Source: Phreatobacter sp. (lineage in GTDB: Bacteria; Pseudomonadota; Alphaproteobacteria; Rhizobiales; Phreatobacteraceae). Taken from it: a stretch of DNA of 64,000 bases. The notes below the pieces were generated by a model. It saw nothing but the letters and a program-made list of their open reading frames with translations, was not told where the DNA came from and did no database searches. Position 1 is the stretch's first letter; each line of letters opens with the position of its first letter. The stretch covers positions 1 through 64,000 of the forward strand of contig NZ_JAUYFA010000039.1 in assembly GCF_030691135.1 (NCBI RefSeq), in the 5' to 3' direction. Shown in pieces: positions 37,440 to 46,023 of the stretch. A program made the translations under genes and the position numbers.

Positions 37440-38462
37440 ATGTCGCGCAAGCCCCCGCACGGCTCCCATGCGGGTGGACCGGGACGACGCCCGGCCAAAT
37501 CGGCTAGTGCTCGTCGGATGGCAAGAGATGGGCACGAGGCGCCGCAGACGGGCGCGGGCGACGACGGCGCCGCCGAGATCCGGGCCGCCGCCGGCCGGGC
37601 GCGCCTCAAGGGCATCGGCCTGATGTGCGCGGCGCTCGCCTGCTTCGCCTGCCTCGACGCTCTCGCCAAATGGCTCGGCACGCATATGGACCCGATGCAG
37701 GTGGTGTGGGCCCGCTATACCGCGGCGCTCTGCATGATCCTCATCATCTTCAATCCCGTCCGCAATCCCGGGGTCTTCGTCACCCGCCGTCCCTGGATCC
37801 AGACGATCCGGTCGGCGCTGCTGTTCGGATCGACGGCCGTCAACTTCATCGCCCTGCAATATCTGCAACTCGACCAGACGGTCGCCATCATGTTCGCGAC
37901 GCCCTTCATCGTCGCCATCCTGTCCGGGCCCATTCTCGGTGAATGGATCGGCATGCGCCGGTGGATCGCGGTCGTCGTCGGCTTCCTCGGTGTGTTGGTC
38001 GTCACCCAGCCGTGGAGCGGCACGCTGCATTGGGCCATGCTGCTCACCTTCGCCGGGACGTGCGTCTATGCGCTCTACAACATCCTGACCCGCATGCTGG
38101 CGGGTCATGATTCCGCCGCGACGACCTCGATCTATTCCGTGGCCTTCGGTGCCGCGGTCGCGACCATCCTCGTGCCCTTCATCTGGACGGCGCCGCCGAC
38201 CCTCGCCGTCGTCGTCGGCATGATCGCCATCGGCGCCTTCGGTGCCTTCGGTCACTGGCTGCTCATCGTCGCCCACGGCTATGCCCCGCCGGGCATCCTG
38301 GCACCCTTCATCTACACCCAGATCATCTGGATGACGGCGCTCGGCTGGCTCGTCTTCGCCCAGGTCCCGGCAGCGAATACGCTGGCCGGCGCAGCCATCG
38401 TCATCGCCTCCGGCCTCTATCTCCTCTACCGCGAGCGGGTGGTCGCCCGTGGCGGGCGGTGA
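37440..38462 (+). CDS. EamA/DMT family permease
   Basis: Inner-membrane transporter of the drug/metabolite family with ten predicted helices in two EamA repeats; 340 residues. Motifs include MCAALACFACLDALAKWL at the first helix, VVWARYTAALCM, and GVLVVTQPW at the end of repeat one. Substrate unknown; relatives export amino acids, nucleotides or S-adenosylmethionine. ATG 37440 follows GGAGGGG closely and gives a 50-residue basic N-terminus; ATG 37518 is a shorter alternative. It is divergent from chrB. Confidence 0.88.
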   Translation: MSRKPPHGSHAGGPGRRPAKSASARRMARDGHEAPQTGAGDDGAAEIRAAAGRARLKGIGLMCAALACFACLDALAKWLGTHMDPMQVVWARYTAALCMILIIFNPVRNPGVFVTRRPWIQTIRSALLFGSTAVNFIALQYLQLDQTVAIMFATPFIVAILSGPILGEWIGMRRWIAVVVGFLGVLVVTQPWSGTLHWAMLLTFAGTCVYALYNILTRMLAGHDSAATTSIYSVAFGAAVATILVPFIWTAPPTLAVVVGMIAIGAFGAFGHWLLIVAHGYAPPGILAPFIYTQIIWMTALGWLVFAQVPAANTLAGAAIVIASGLYLLYRERVVARGGR

Positions 38463-38470
38463 CACCAGAA

Positions 38471-38489
38471 TGCGACAATCCGTCGCATA
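38471..38489. promoter_or_regulatory. dyad ATGCGAC-N5-GTCGCAT
   Basis: Perfect 7-base arms lie 8 bases after the permease stop and 93 bases before the response regulator. There is no T-run, so it is either an operator or a weak mRNA 3' hairpin. Confidence 0.3.
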
Positions 38490-38581
38490 GGGGGTTACCG
38501 GCCGGCAACCGACACTTCTCCTGACGTTGGGTCCGGTCGGACTGGCGGACAAGGTCGAGGCAGCCGCGGGGGATAGCGGTC

Positions 38582-39220
38582 ATGCGGACGGAAACGGACA
38601 GGGGTGGAGATCTCTTCATCGTCGATGACGACGCGGCGGTGCGTGACGGTCTCTGCATTGTCTTCGAGCAGGCCGGCTACCGCGTCGCGTCCTTCGCCGA
38701 CGCGCCCTCGCTCCTGGTCGCTCTGCAACAGCGCCATCCCGACGCCATTCTCCTCGATGTCTGCCTGCCGGGCGCCAGCGGCGTCGAAGTGCTGCGCCAG
38801 ATTTCCCAGCGCCGTTTCGAGGGGCCGGTGGTGATGATGTCCGGGCGCGCCGACATCCCCATGGCGGTCGCCGTCATCCAGGGCGGTGCCGCCGATCTCA
38901 TGGAAAAGCCGCTGGACGGGCAGCGCGTCGTCCATCAGGTCGGACAGGCCCTTGCCGGCCATGCCCGCCGGGCGGCCGAGCGGGCCGACCCCGTCTCGGC
39001 GCTCGGACCCGGTGGGGCGAGCCTGTTGACACCGCGCGAGCGGGACGTGTTGCAGGAACTCGTGCGCGGCGCCTCCAACAAGGAGGCGGGCCGCAGTCTC
39101 GGGATCAGCCCGCGCACCATCGAGGTGCACCGGGCCCGCATCATGGAAAAGCTCGGCGCCAGGAATGCCGCCGATCTCGTGCGCGTCATCTACGACGAGC
39201 GTCGCCACGACGCCCGGTGA
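38582..39220 (+). CDS. LuxR/FixJ family response regulator
   Basis: Two-component response regulator of 212 residues. The receiver domain has the acidic pair in IVDDD, phosphoacceptor Asp59 (AILLDVCLP) and Lys in MEKPLD. A LuxR-type helix-turn-helix (about 145-205) carries LTPRERDVLQELVRGASNKEAGRSL and ISPRTIEVHRARIMEKL, split here at natural block borders. The architecture is that of FixJ-type DNA-binding activators. No histidine kinase lies beside it; the nearest is the hybrid kinase 15 kb away. Target genes unknown. Confidence 0.93.
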   Translation: MRTETDRGGDLFIVDDDAAVRDGLCIVFEQAGYRVASFADAPSLLVALQQRHPDAILLDVCLPGASGVEVLRQISQRRFEGPVVMMSGRADIPMAVAVIQGGAADLMEKPLDGQRVVHQVGQALAGHARRAAERADPVSALGPGGASLLTPRERDVLQELVRGASNKEAGRSLGISPRTIEVHRARIMEKLGARNAADLVRVIYDERRHDAR

Positions 39221-39348
39221 ACGGCCAGACAGGCGCGAGGTCCTTTCGCCGCCTGGCCACAAGTGCCTGACCCCCTTAACTGGTGCGACCGCCTTCACCC
39301 GGGCCCTCCGGGAGGGACGGGACAGCCCTGCTCCGCAAGTGGCCAGCC

Positions 39349-39573
39349 ATGGCGCAAGAGCCCATAATCTACGCCCGCCTCCAGGGCGACGTGCTGGAGG
39401 TCGCGACCGACCGGCTGACCCTCAGGACGGAAACGGGAGCCCTGGTCGCCATCGAGGACCATGTGCGCCAGCTTTTCGCGCGCGTCGCTGAAATCCGGAT
39501 CATGACCCTCGACGAGGCGCCCTGGACATTGTCGCGGCACGTCATCGCCCCGCCCTTGCAACGGGTGGCCTGA
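39349..39573 (+). CDS. small hypothetical protein
   Basis: A 74-residue soluble protein I do not recognise. It reads MAQEPIIYARLQGDVLE, then a beta-rich stretch (VATDRLTLRTETGALVAIEDHV) and a C-terminal DEAPWTLSRHVIAPP. It has no membrane segment or Cys. Start ATG 39349 is chosen over an upstream GTG at 39283 because the extra residues are low-complexity Pro/Gly/Arg. It lies between an FixJ-type regulator and a DUF2336 gene on the same strand. Confidence 0.55.
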   Translation: MAQEPIIYARLQGDVLEVATDRLTLRTETGALVAIEDHVRQLFARVAEIRIMTLDEAPWTLSRHVIAPPLQRVA

Positions 39574-39771
39574 CGCCGCAGCTCGCCGAATATTGCAACT
39601 TTTACGTGGTGTAAGCCGATTCCGCGTCGCTCATGAAGGTATTTGGTTACACTTGTCGGCCTATGGTGCGGCCAACGAAAAGACCATGGTCGATGGCCCC
39701 CTGGACCGAGCACGGAACGCCTGCCGTCGCGAATCCCCCGGCGCGACAGACGTCACCGAGAGAGAGCGTTC

Positions 39772-40884
39772 ATGTCTGCCCAGACTGCCCAGGATACCCA
39801 TGCCTTCGTCGAACAGCTCGGACGGCTCGGCATCGAAAAGGACAGTGAGAAACGCCTCGCCCTGCTGCGCGGGGTCGCCGACCTCTATCTCTCCCGAACC
39901 GTCAGCCCGACCCTGGCGGAAGAATATCTGTTCTCAGAAATCGCGACCTCCGTCCTGCGCAAGCTGCAGCCCCATCAGCGGCCGCAGGTCAGCATGGCGC
40001 TGAGCGACAGCGAGCGGGTTCCCCACAGTCTGGCACTGGAGCTCGCTTCCGACGCGGACATCGCCGTCGCCAGTCCGATCCTGTCCAGGTCGCCCTTGCT
40101 GACCGAAAGCGACATCGTCGCCCTCGCCCAGGCGAGCAGCGACGAACATCTGCAGGCCATCGCCGCGCGCCCCACCCTGACGTCGCGCATCACCGACGTG
40201 CTCATCGACCGCGGCAGCAACACGGTGCTGCGCACCGTTTCGGGCAATGCCGGCGCCGAGATCTCCGAGAAGGGTATGCTCAGCCTCGTCACGCGGGCGA
40301 AGGACGACAACGAGCTGACCCTCGCCCTCGCCGACCGCGGCGACCTGTCGCCAGCCATGCAGGACCAGTTGAACACGCTGATCTGCGACCGGGTCTCGGC
40401 CCAGACCGACGACGATGCCGACCCCACGGTGGCCAACCTGCGGTCGCGCGCCCAGGCGCTGATCGCCGACGAACTGCGCAAGCGCAAGGCCAACATCAGC
40501 AGCACGGATCGGGTCATCGCGGCCGTCGAAGCCGGCAGCATGTCGCTCGACGACGGCCTCGGCACCCTCTTCGCCGGCGGCCGGCTGCTCGACGTCTCCC
40601 AGGTCCTGGCGCATTTCCTGCGCTTCGACCGCAACTTCGTCTTTCAGCAGATGGCGACCGGCGAGATCAACACCGTCGTTCTCGTCTTCAGGGCACTCGA
40701 CATCGCCTATGCCCATCTGGAAACGACGCTGGCGCTGCGCGCCCGCAAGCGGCGTGGCTCCGGCGACGTCGAAACCGTGTCACGCGCCGACTATGAAGCG
40801 GTCAGCCAGGCGGATGCCCAGCGCGCCATGCGCTTCCTCAAGGTCCGGATGACCGCCGGCAAGAGCAGCCCGGCCGCCGCTTGA
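39772..40884 (+). CDS. DUF2336 domain-containing protein
   Basis: A 370-residue cytoplasmic, mostly alpha-helical protein of the alphaproteobacterial DUF2336 family. Repeat-like helical units (LALELASDADIAVASPILSRS; DEHLQAIAARPTLTSRITD; GNTVLRTVSGNAG-like) resemble HEAT-type repeats. The function is not established in the family. ATG 39772 has GAGAG about ten bases upstream and gives MSAQTAQDTH. No coupled neighbour is seen. Confidence 0.85.
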   Translation: MSAQTAQDTHAFVEQLGRLGIEKDSEKRLALLRGVADLYLSRTVSPTLAEEYLFSEIATSVLRKLQPHQRPQVSMALSDSERVPHSLALELASDADIAVASPILSRSPLLTESDIVALAQASSDEHLQAIAARPTLTSRITDVLIDRGSNTVLRTVSGNAGAEISEKGMLSLVTRAKDDNELTLALADRGDLSPAMQDQLNTLICDRVSAQTDDDADPTVANLRSRAQALIADELRKRKANISSTDRVIAAVEAGSMSLDDGLGTLFAGGRLLDVSQVLAHFLRFDRNFVFQQMATGEINTVVLVFRALDIAYAHLETTLALRARKRRGSGDVETVSRADYEAVSQADAQRAMRFLKVRMTAGKSSPAAA

Positions 40885-40959
40885 CAGCTCCGGTCATCCG
40901 CGGCGCAGCGACGGCGCCATGGTCAGGGCGAAAGGTTCAGCTTAAAGAAGGGCCGGCGG

Positions 40960-42501
40960 ATGACGCCGCCGCCATCCGTGTCGACGAAGGCAACCTCCCG
41001 CATGTTTCCCAAGCCGCTCGCCAGCCTGAAACCCAATACGGCCGCCTATGAATCCCTGCCCATGGTGAAGCCGACCGGCTTCCGGGAATACGACGCGCGC
41101 TGGTTCTTCGGCGAAGAGCTGAACCTGATGGGCGTCCAGGCCGTCGGCATGGGCCTCGGCACCCTGATCGGCCGCATGGGCGTTCCCCGCGAGATCGTCG
41201 TCGGCCATGATTTCCGCGGCTATTCCGCCTCCATCAAGATGGCGCTCGTCACCGGCCTGATGGCGGCGGGCTGCAAGGTGCATGACATCGGCCTCGCCAT
41301 GTCGCCCATGGCCTATTTCGCCCAGTTCGAGCTCGACGTGCCCTGCGTCGCCATGGTCACCGCCAGCCACAACGACAACGGCTGGACCGGCGTCAAGATG
41401 GGCGCCCAGCGCCCCGTGACCTTCGGCCCCGATGAGATGTCGGCCCTGAAGACCATCGTGCTCGACGCCGATTTCGACCTCGTCGGTGGCGGCTCCTATC
41501 GCTTCGTCGAGGATTTCGCCGCACGCTACATCCGCGACCTCACGGACCGCCCGAAGGTCACCCGCAAGCTCAAGGTCATCGCCGCCTGCGGCAACGGCAC
41601 CGCGGGCGCCTTTGCCCCGCAGATCCTTGAGGCGCTCGGCGTCGAGGTCATCCCGCTCGATGCCGAACTCGACCATTCCTTCCCGCGTTACAACCCGAAC
41701 CCCGAAGACATGAAGATGCTCCACGCCATGGCGGTGGCGGTGAAGGAGCACGGCGCCGATGTCGCGCTCGGCTTCGACGGTGACGGCGACCGCTGCGGCG
41801 TCGTCGACAATCATGGCGAGGAGATCTTCGCCGACAAGATCGGGGTGATGCTCGCCCGCGACCTGTGCAAGGTCTACGGCCCCTCCCAGTTCGTCGTCGA
41901 CGTGAAGTCGACCGGCCTCTTCGCGGCCGATCCCGAGCTCAAGCGCCTCGGCGCGACGACCGACTACTGGAAGACCGGCCATTCCTACATCAAGCGCCGG
42001 GTCCGCGATCTGGGCGCGCTCGCCGGCTTCGAGAAGTCAGGACACTTCTTCTTCAATGCCCCTGTCGGCCGCGGCTATGACGACGGCCTCGTCACCGCCA
42101 TCGCGGTGATCGAGATGCTCGACCGCAATCCGGGCAAGTCGATGGCAGATCTCTATGCCGCGCTGCCGAAGACCTGGGGCTCGCCCACCATGTCGCCGAA
42201 ATGCGCCGACGAGGTGAAATATGGCGTTGTCGACCGCGTCGTGCAACGCTTTCAGGACATGCAGGAACAGGGCGGCCTCGTCGCCGGCCATCCCATATCC
42301 AGCCTCGTCACCGTCAACGGCGTCCGCATCACGACGCCGGACGGCACCTGGGGCCTGGTGCGCGCCTCCTCCAACAAGCCCGAGCTCGTCGTCGTGGTCG
42401 AGAGCCCGGTGTCGGAGGCGCGGATGCGCGAGATGTTCCATGCCGTCGACGCCGTGCTGCGCGAGAACCCCGAAGTCGGCGCCTATAACCAGACGATCTG
42501 A
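40960..42501 (+). CDS. phosphomannomutase/phosphoglucomutase
   Basis: Alpha-D-phosphohexomutase interconverting the 1- and 6-phosphates of glucose and/or mannose for surface polysaccharides; 513 residues, slightly long for the family. Catalytic phosphoserine lies in TASHND (Ser136), the magnesium loop is DGDGDR (273-278), the sugar-binding loop is GHSYIKRRV with FEKSGHFFFN, and the phosphate-binding loop is VRASSNKPELVV. ATG 40960 has AAGG upstream; ATG 41002 would remove 14 residues. It stands alone, with no polysaccharide cluster next to it. Confidence 0.93.
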   Translation: MTPPPSVSTKATSRMFPKPLASLKPNTAAYESLPMVKPTGFREYDARWFFGEELNLMGVQAVGMGLGTLIGRMGVPREIVVGHDFRGYSASIKMALVTGLMAAGCKVHDIGLAMSPMAYFAQFELDVPCVAMVTASHNDNGWTGVKMGAQRPVTFGPDEMSALKTIVLDADFDLVGGGSYRFVEDFAARYIRDLTDRPKVTRKLKVIAACGNGTAGAFAPQILEALGVEVIPLDAELDHSFPRYNPNPEDMKMLHAMAVAVKEHGADVALGFDGDGDRCGVVDNHGEEIFADKIGVMLARDLCKVYGPSQFVVDVKSTGLFAADPELKRLGATTDYWKTGHSYIKRRVRDLGALAGFEKSGHFFFNAPVGRGYDDGLVTAIAVIEMLDRNPGKSMADLYAALPKTWGSPTMSPKCADEVKYGVVDRVVQRFQDMQEQGGLVAGHPISSLVTVNGVRITTPDGTWGLVRASSNKPELVVVVESPVSEARMREMFHAVDAVLRENPEVGAYNQTI

Positions 42502-42540
42502 GGGTCAGAGCGGTCAGGCGGCCGAAATTTTCACCGCTCG

Positions 42541-42548
42541 TTAACCAT
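42541..42548 (+). promoter_or_regulatory. CtrA-type half-site TTAACCAT
   Basis: An exact match to the TTAACCAT half-site of the cell-cycle regulator CtrA, 39 bases before the small gene at 42587. A single 8-base match can occur by chance, though TTAA-rich words are rare in this GC-rich DNA. Confidence 0.3.
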
Positions 42549-42586
42549 GGCGTGACAGCTTCACGGCGAGAGCGAGGGAGCCGTCC

Positions 42587-42865
42587 GTGAAGCTTGTGTC
42601 CGTCAGTCAGAACATGCCGCGCCCGAACGGGCTCTCGGAGCTCGAGATCCTCAGGAGCGTCACCACCGGTTTTGCCGCCTTCGGCAACGCGGTGCGGGCC
42701 AGCGCCATTTCCGACGCGCAGAAATCGAAGGTCCTGGCTGAACTCGCGGATGCCTCCAACCGGATGATGGACGCCACCAACGCCTATCTCTTCGCGCTGG
42801 GCGAGGCCCACAAGGCCATGGACGCCAAGGCGACGAGCACGCCGCAGTTGAAGATCGCCGACTGA
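42587..42865 (+). CDS. small hypothetical protein (92 residues)
   Basis: I do not recognise this family. The protein is soluble and largely helical. It reads MKLVSVSQNMPRPNGLSELE, then a hydrophobic helix near VTTGFAAFGNAVRAS, and a second amphipathic helix VLAELADASNRMMDATNAYL. The GTG start at 42587 has GGAG six bases upstream, which supports real translation. A CtrA-type half-site lies upstream, and the OlsB-like gene follows 127 bases downstream. Confidence 0.65.
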   Translation: MKLVSVSQNMPRPNGLSELEILRSVTTGFAAFGNAVRASAISDAQKSKVLAELADASNRMMDATNAYLFALGEAHKAMDAKATSTPQLKIAD

Positions 42866-42992
42866 CCTCGCAACCGCGCCCCGTCACCTTTTCGTCGCAG
42901 CGACGTCATGGCGCTGTAGGGGAGATGCGGCACGTGGTCTTCTGACGTGATGCTTGGCGATTCGGCTGGGGCGTCGCGTCCGGGGGCCCATC

Positions 42993-43949
42993 ATGGTCGA
43001 TCAGGTCACGCACAGCGCCAATCCCTTCGCACGTCACTTCAACCCCGCGCTGTGGGCCGACCAGGGCCGTAAGATCATTCCCATCATGCGGGCCTATGGC
43101 GGCATCCGGCCGCGCGACGCACGGGCGGCCCTGCCACAGACGCTCGGCCGCATCGGCACGCTGGAAGTGCGCCTCGCGGCCAATGCCGCCGAGGTCCGCA
43201 GCGCCCAGAAGCTGCGCTGGCGCGTCTTCTACGAAGAAATGAAGGCGATCGCCGACGGCCCCTCGCGCCTCGCGCGCCGTGACATCGACGCCTTCGACGC
43301 CATCTGCGACCACCTCGTGGTCATCGATCACGCCGTCCTCGAGCGCCAGCCCTTCGGCCAGCCGCGCCCGGCCATCGTCGGCACCTATCGCCTGCTGCGC
43401 CAGGAAATCGCCGACCGGCACGGCGGCTTCTATACGGCGGGCGAGTTCGACGTCTCCGGCCTGCTGCAGCGCCATGCCGGCAAGCGCTTCCTCGAACTCG
43501 GCCGGTCCTGCGTGCTGCCGGCCTATCGCAACAAGCGGACGGTCGAACTGCTCTGGCACGGCATCTGGTCCTATGTCCTGACACACCGCATCGACGTCAT
43601 GTTCGGATGCGCCAGTCTCGAGGGCACCGATCCGCGCGCCGTGTCGCGCGAACTGTCCTTCCTCCATCACAACGCCCGCCCGCCGGCCGAATGGGCCGCC
43701 GCCGCCCTGCCCTCCCGCCGGGTCGAGATGGGCCGCCTTTCGCGGGACGCCATCGACATGAAGAAGGCGCTCCATGCCCTGCCGCCCCTTATCAAGGGTT
43801 ATCTGCGCCTCGGCGCCTATATCGGCGACGGCGCCGTGGTGGACCGTCAGTTCAACACGATCGACGTGCTGATCGTTCTCCCCGTTGCCGCCATTCACCC
43901 GCGCTACATCGATCATTTCGGCCCGACGGCTGAGCGTCACGCGGCCTGA
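42993..43949 (+). CDS. olsB: OlsB-like ornithine N-acyltransferase (GNAT fold)
   Basis: Acyltransferase of the GNAT superfamily, 318 residues. The central part (LRWRVFYEEMKAIADGPS; FDAICDHLVVID; LELGRSCVLPAYRNKRTVELLW) matches the OlsB/hemolysin-like family. OlsB transfers a 3-hydroxyacyl chain from acyl carrier protein to ornithine, the first step to ornithine lipids. The partner OlsA (O-acyltransferase) is not in the window, so the exact product is uncertain. ATG 42993 is preferred, with GGGGG upstream; a TTG at 42954 is in frame. Confidence 0.75.
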   Translation: MVDQVTHSANPFARHFNPALWADQGRKIIPIMRAYGGIRPRDARAALPQTLGRIGTLEVRLAANAAEVRSAQKLRWRVFYEEMKAIADGPSRLARRDIDAFDAICDHLVVIDHAVLERQPFGQPRPAIVGTYRLLRQEIADRHGGFYTAGEFDVSGLLQRHAGKRFLELGRSCVLPAYRNKRTVELLWHGIWSYVLTHRIDVMFGCASLEGTDPRAVSRELSFLHHNARPPAEWAAAALPSRRVEMGRLSRDAIDMKKALHALPPLIKGYLRLGAYIGDGAVVDRQFNTIDVLIVLPVAAIHPRYIDHFGPTAERHAA

Positions 43950-44036
43950 TGCAGGCGACCCCTGCCGTCCGGGGGGACTGAACGGCGCGCGTGCGGGTGC
44001 TATCGTCCGGTTCAAGAGAAACCGGAAGCGCCCGCC

Positions 44037-45686
44037 ATGCCCGACATGCCTGCCCTCGGCCCCCGTCTCGCCGACGACGGCACGATGATCCCTGCGCCGA
44101 TGTCCCGGCGCGTCATGAATCTCGCCGACCTCCTGCACGGCACCGCACGGCGGCTGCCGGACAGGCCGGGTCTGGTCTGGCGCGACAAGACCTGGACCTG
44201 GGGCGAGATGGCGGCACGGGTGAGCGCGGCGGCCGTCGCGCTGCGCGCGCGCGGCATCGGCAAGGGCGACCGCGTCGTCTGCCAGTCGCGCAACAGCAAC
44301 GCCATGTTCGAGGCCATGTTCGCGGTCTGGACGATCGGCGCCATCTGGGTTCCGACCAACTTCCGCAACACCCAGCAGGAGGTCGCCTATATCGCCGGGG
44401 CCGCACGCGCCAAGGCGATGATCTGCGAAACGATCTTCGAGGGCCATGTGGCGGCGGTGAAGGAGAGCGACCCCGACCTCGCCCTGACCATCTCCATCGG
44501 CGCGGCCCCCTTCGCCGCCATCGACTGGGAAGGGCTCGTCGCCGAAGGCCTCCAGCATGGCTCCCCCGGGAGCATCGCCGCCGTCGACCACGACGACCCC
44601 TGCTGGTTCTTCTTCACCTCCGGCACCACGGGACGCCCGAAGGCCGCCGTCCTGACCCACGGCCAGATGGGCTTCGTCGTCACCAACCACCTCGCCGACC
44701 TCGTGCCCGGAACGGGCGAGCACGACGCCTCGCTCGTCGTCGCCCCGCTTTCCCACGGCGCCGGCATCCACCAGTTGACGCAGGTCGCCCGCGGCGCGCG
44801 GACGATCCTCCTCGCCTCCGAGCGGCTCGATTGCGAGGAGGCCTTCCGCCTCATCGAGGAACACCGCGTCACCAACATGTTCACGGTGCCGACCATCCTG
44901 ACCATGCTGGCCGGCCACGCGGCCGCCGACCGCCACGACCACACGTCGCTGAAGCACGTCATCTATGCGGGATCGCCCATGTACCGGGCCGACCAGCAGA
45001 TGGCACTGACCCGCCTCGGCAAATGCATCGTCCAGTATTTCGGCCTCGGCGAGGTGACCGGCAACATCACCGTCTTTCCCACCCGCGAGCACGACATCGA
45101 CGACGCCGTCCAGGGCCGCATCGGCACCTGCGGCTTCCCGCGCACCGCCATGGACGTGCGCATCTTCGACGATGCGGGCCTCGAACTCGCGCCCTTCGCG
45201 ACCGGCGAGATCTGCGTCGCCGGCCCCGCCGTCTTCGCCGGTTACTTCGACAATCCGGAGGCCAATGCGAAATCCTTCCGCAACGGCTTCTTCCGCACCG
45301 GCGATCTCGGTCACAAGGATCAGGAGGGCTACGTCTACATCACCGGCCGGGCCTCCGACATGTACATCTCCGGCGGCTCCAACGTCTATCCGCGCGAGAT
45401 CGAGGAGATGATCCTCACCCATCCCGGGGTCGCCGAGGTGGCGGTTCTCGGAGTACCGGACCGGCGCTGGGGCGAGGCCGGCGTCGCGGTGCTCGTCGCA
45501 CGGCCTGGCGCGAAGGTTGAAGAGGGCGACATCCTCATACATCTCGACGGCAAGCTTTCCCGCTACAAGATGCCCCGCCAGGTCTTCGTGTGGGAGGAGC
45601 TGCCGAAGTCGGGCTACGGCAAGGTGCCGAAGAAGCTGATCCGCGAGATGCTGATCGCGCAGGGCGAGGTCAGCGCGGAGGGGTGA
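44037..45686 (+). CDS. AMP-dependent acyl-CoA synthetase/ligase
   Basis: Adenylate-forming enzyme that activates a carboxylic acid to its CoA ester; 549 residues. Core motifs: FFFTSGTTGRPKAAVLTHG (P-loop), YFGLGEVTG, FFRTGDLGHKDQEGYVYITGR, and a C-terminal Lys in PKSGYGKVPKKLI that would catalyse adenylation. The N-terminal extension MPDMPALGPRL is short. Chain length or aromatic preference cannot be read. It is convergent with the M17 aminopeptidase across a gap filled with palindromic repeats. Confidence 0.9.
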   Translation: MPDMPALGPRLADDGTMIPAPMSRRVMNLADLLHGTARRLPDRPGLVWRDKTWTWGEMAARVSAAAVALRARGIGKGDRVVCQSRNSNAMFEAMFAVWTIGAIWVPTNFRNTQQEVAYIAGAARAKAMICETIFEGHVAAVKESDPDLALTISIGAAPFAAIDWEGLVAEGLQHGSPGSIAAVDHDDPCWFFFTSGTTGRPKAAVLTHGQMGFVVTNHLADLVPGTGEHDASLVVAPLSHGAGIHQLTQVARGARTILLASERLDCEEAFRLIEEHRVTNMFTVPTILTMLAGHAAADRHDHTSLKHVIYAGSPMYRADQQMALTRLGKCIVQYFGLGEVTGNITVFPTREHDIDDAVQGRIGTCGFPRTAMDVRIFDDAGLELAPFATGEICVAGPAVFAGYFDNPEANAKSFRNGFFRTGDLGHKDQEGYVYITGRASDMYISGGSNVYPREIEEMILTHPGVAEVAVLGVPDRRWGEAGVAVLVARPGAKVEEGDILIHLDGKLSRYKMPRQVFVWEELPKSGYGKVPKKLIREMLIAQGEVSAEG

Positions 45687-45731
45687 GGAACAGAACTGAC
45701 GTTCCGCTCGGCTGAAGGCACTTCCCTCTCC

Positions 45732-45819
45732 GTCAGGGCCGGGCTTGTCCCGGCCATCCACGACTTGGATGCGACCGGTGAAGGAATTCGTGGATGCCCG
45801 GCACGAGGCCGGGCATGAC
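45732..45819. repeat. REP-like palindromic repeat, copy 1
   Basis: The 88-base unit has GGCCGGGCTTGTCCCGGCC near one end and ATGCCCGGC-ACGAGGCCGGGCAT near the other, with inner arms ATCCACGA/TCGTGGAT. It therefore folds into a long cruciform. A related unit is at 53728-53850. It sits between convergent genes and resembles short GC-rich repeats widespread in Rhizobiales genomes. Confidence 0.75.
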
Positions 45820-45854
45820 GGGCGAGAAGGTCGAGAAGGTCTCCCCGCGAAAAT

Positions 45855-45999
45855 GCCCCACCCTCACCCTCCCCGCTACGCGGAGAGGGGGACTTCCGCG
45901 TTCCGCCGATGAGCTGCGGTGGAGCCAGGCGCGACCGGAACGATCACACGCGCGGCCGTAGTCTCCCTCTCCGCGCAGCGGGGAGGGTGAGGGTGGGGC
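45855..45999. repeat. 145-bp inverted-repeat element, copy A
   Basis: Terminal arms of about 38 bases begin GCCCCACCCTCACCCTCCCC and end with the matching reverse complement. The interior carries CCAGGCGCGACCG and CCGTAGTC. A second copy at 48202-48355 has the same arms and interior words in the opposite orientation. No coding capacity. It looks like a MITE or extragenic palindrome family and lies between convergent genes. Confidence 0.75.
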
Positions 46000-46023
46000 C
46001 TACCTGCCCTCCCGCCGCCGCCC

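Noticed and set aside
44613-44650. Possible lateral transfer of the acyl-CoA synthetase next to repeats
   Set aside because: Base and codon use look like the neighbours, and there is no integrase, transposase or tRNA nearby.
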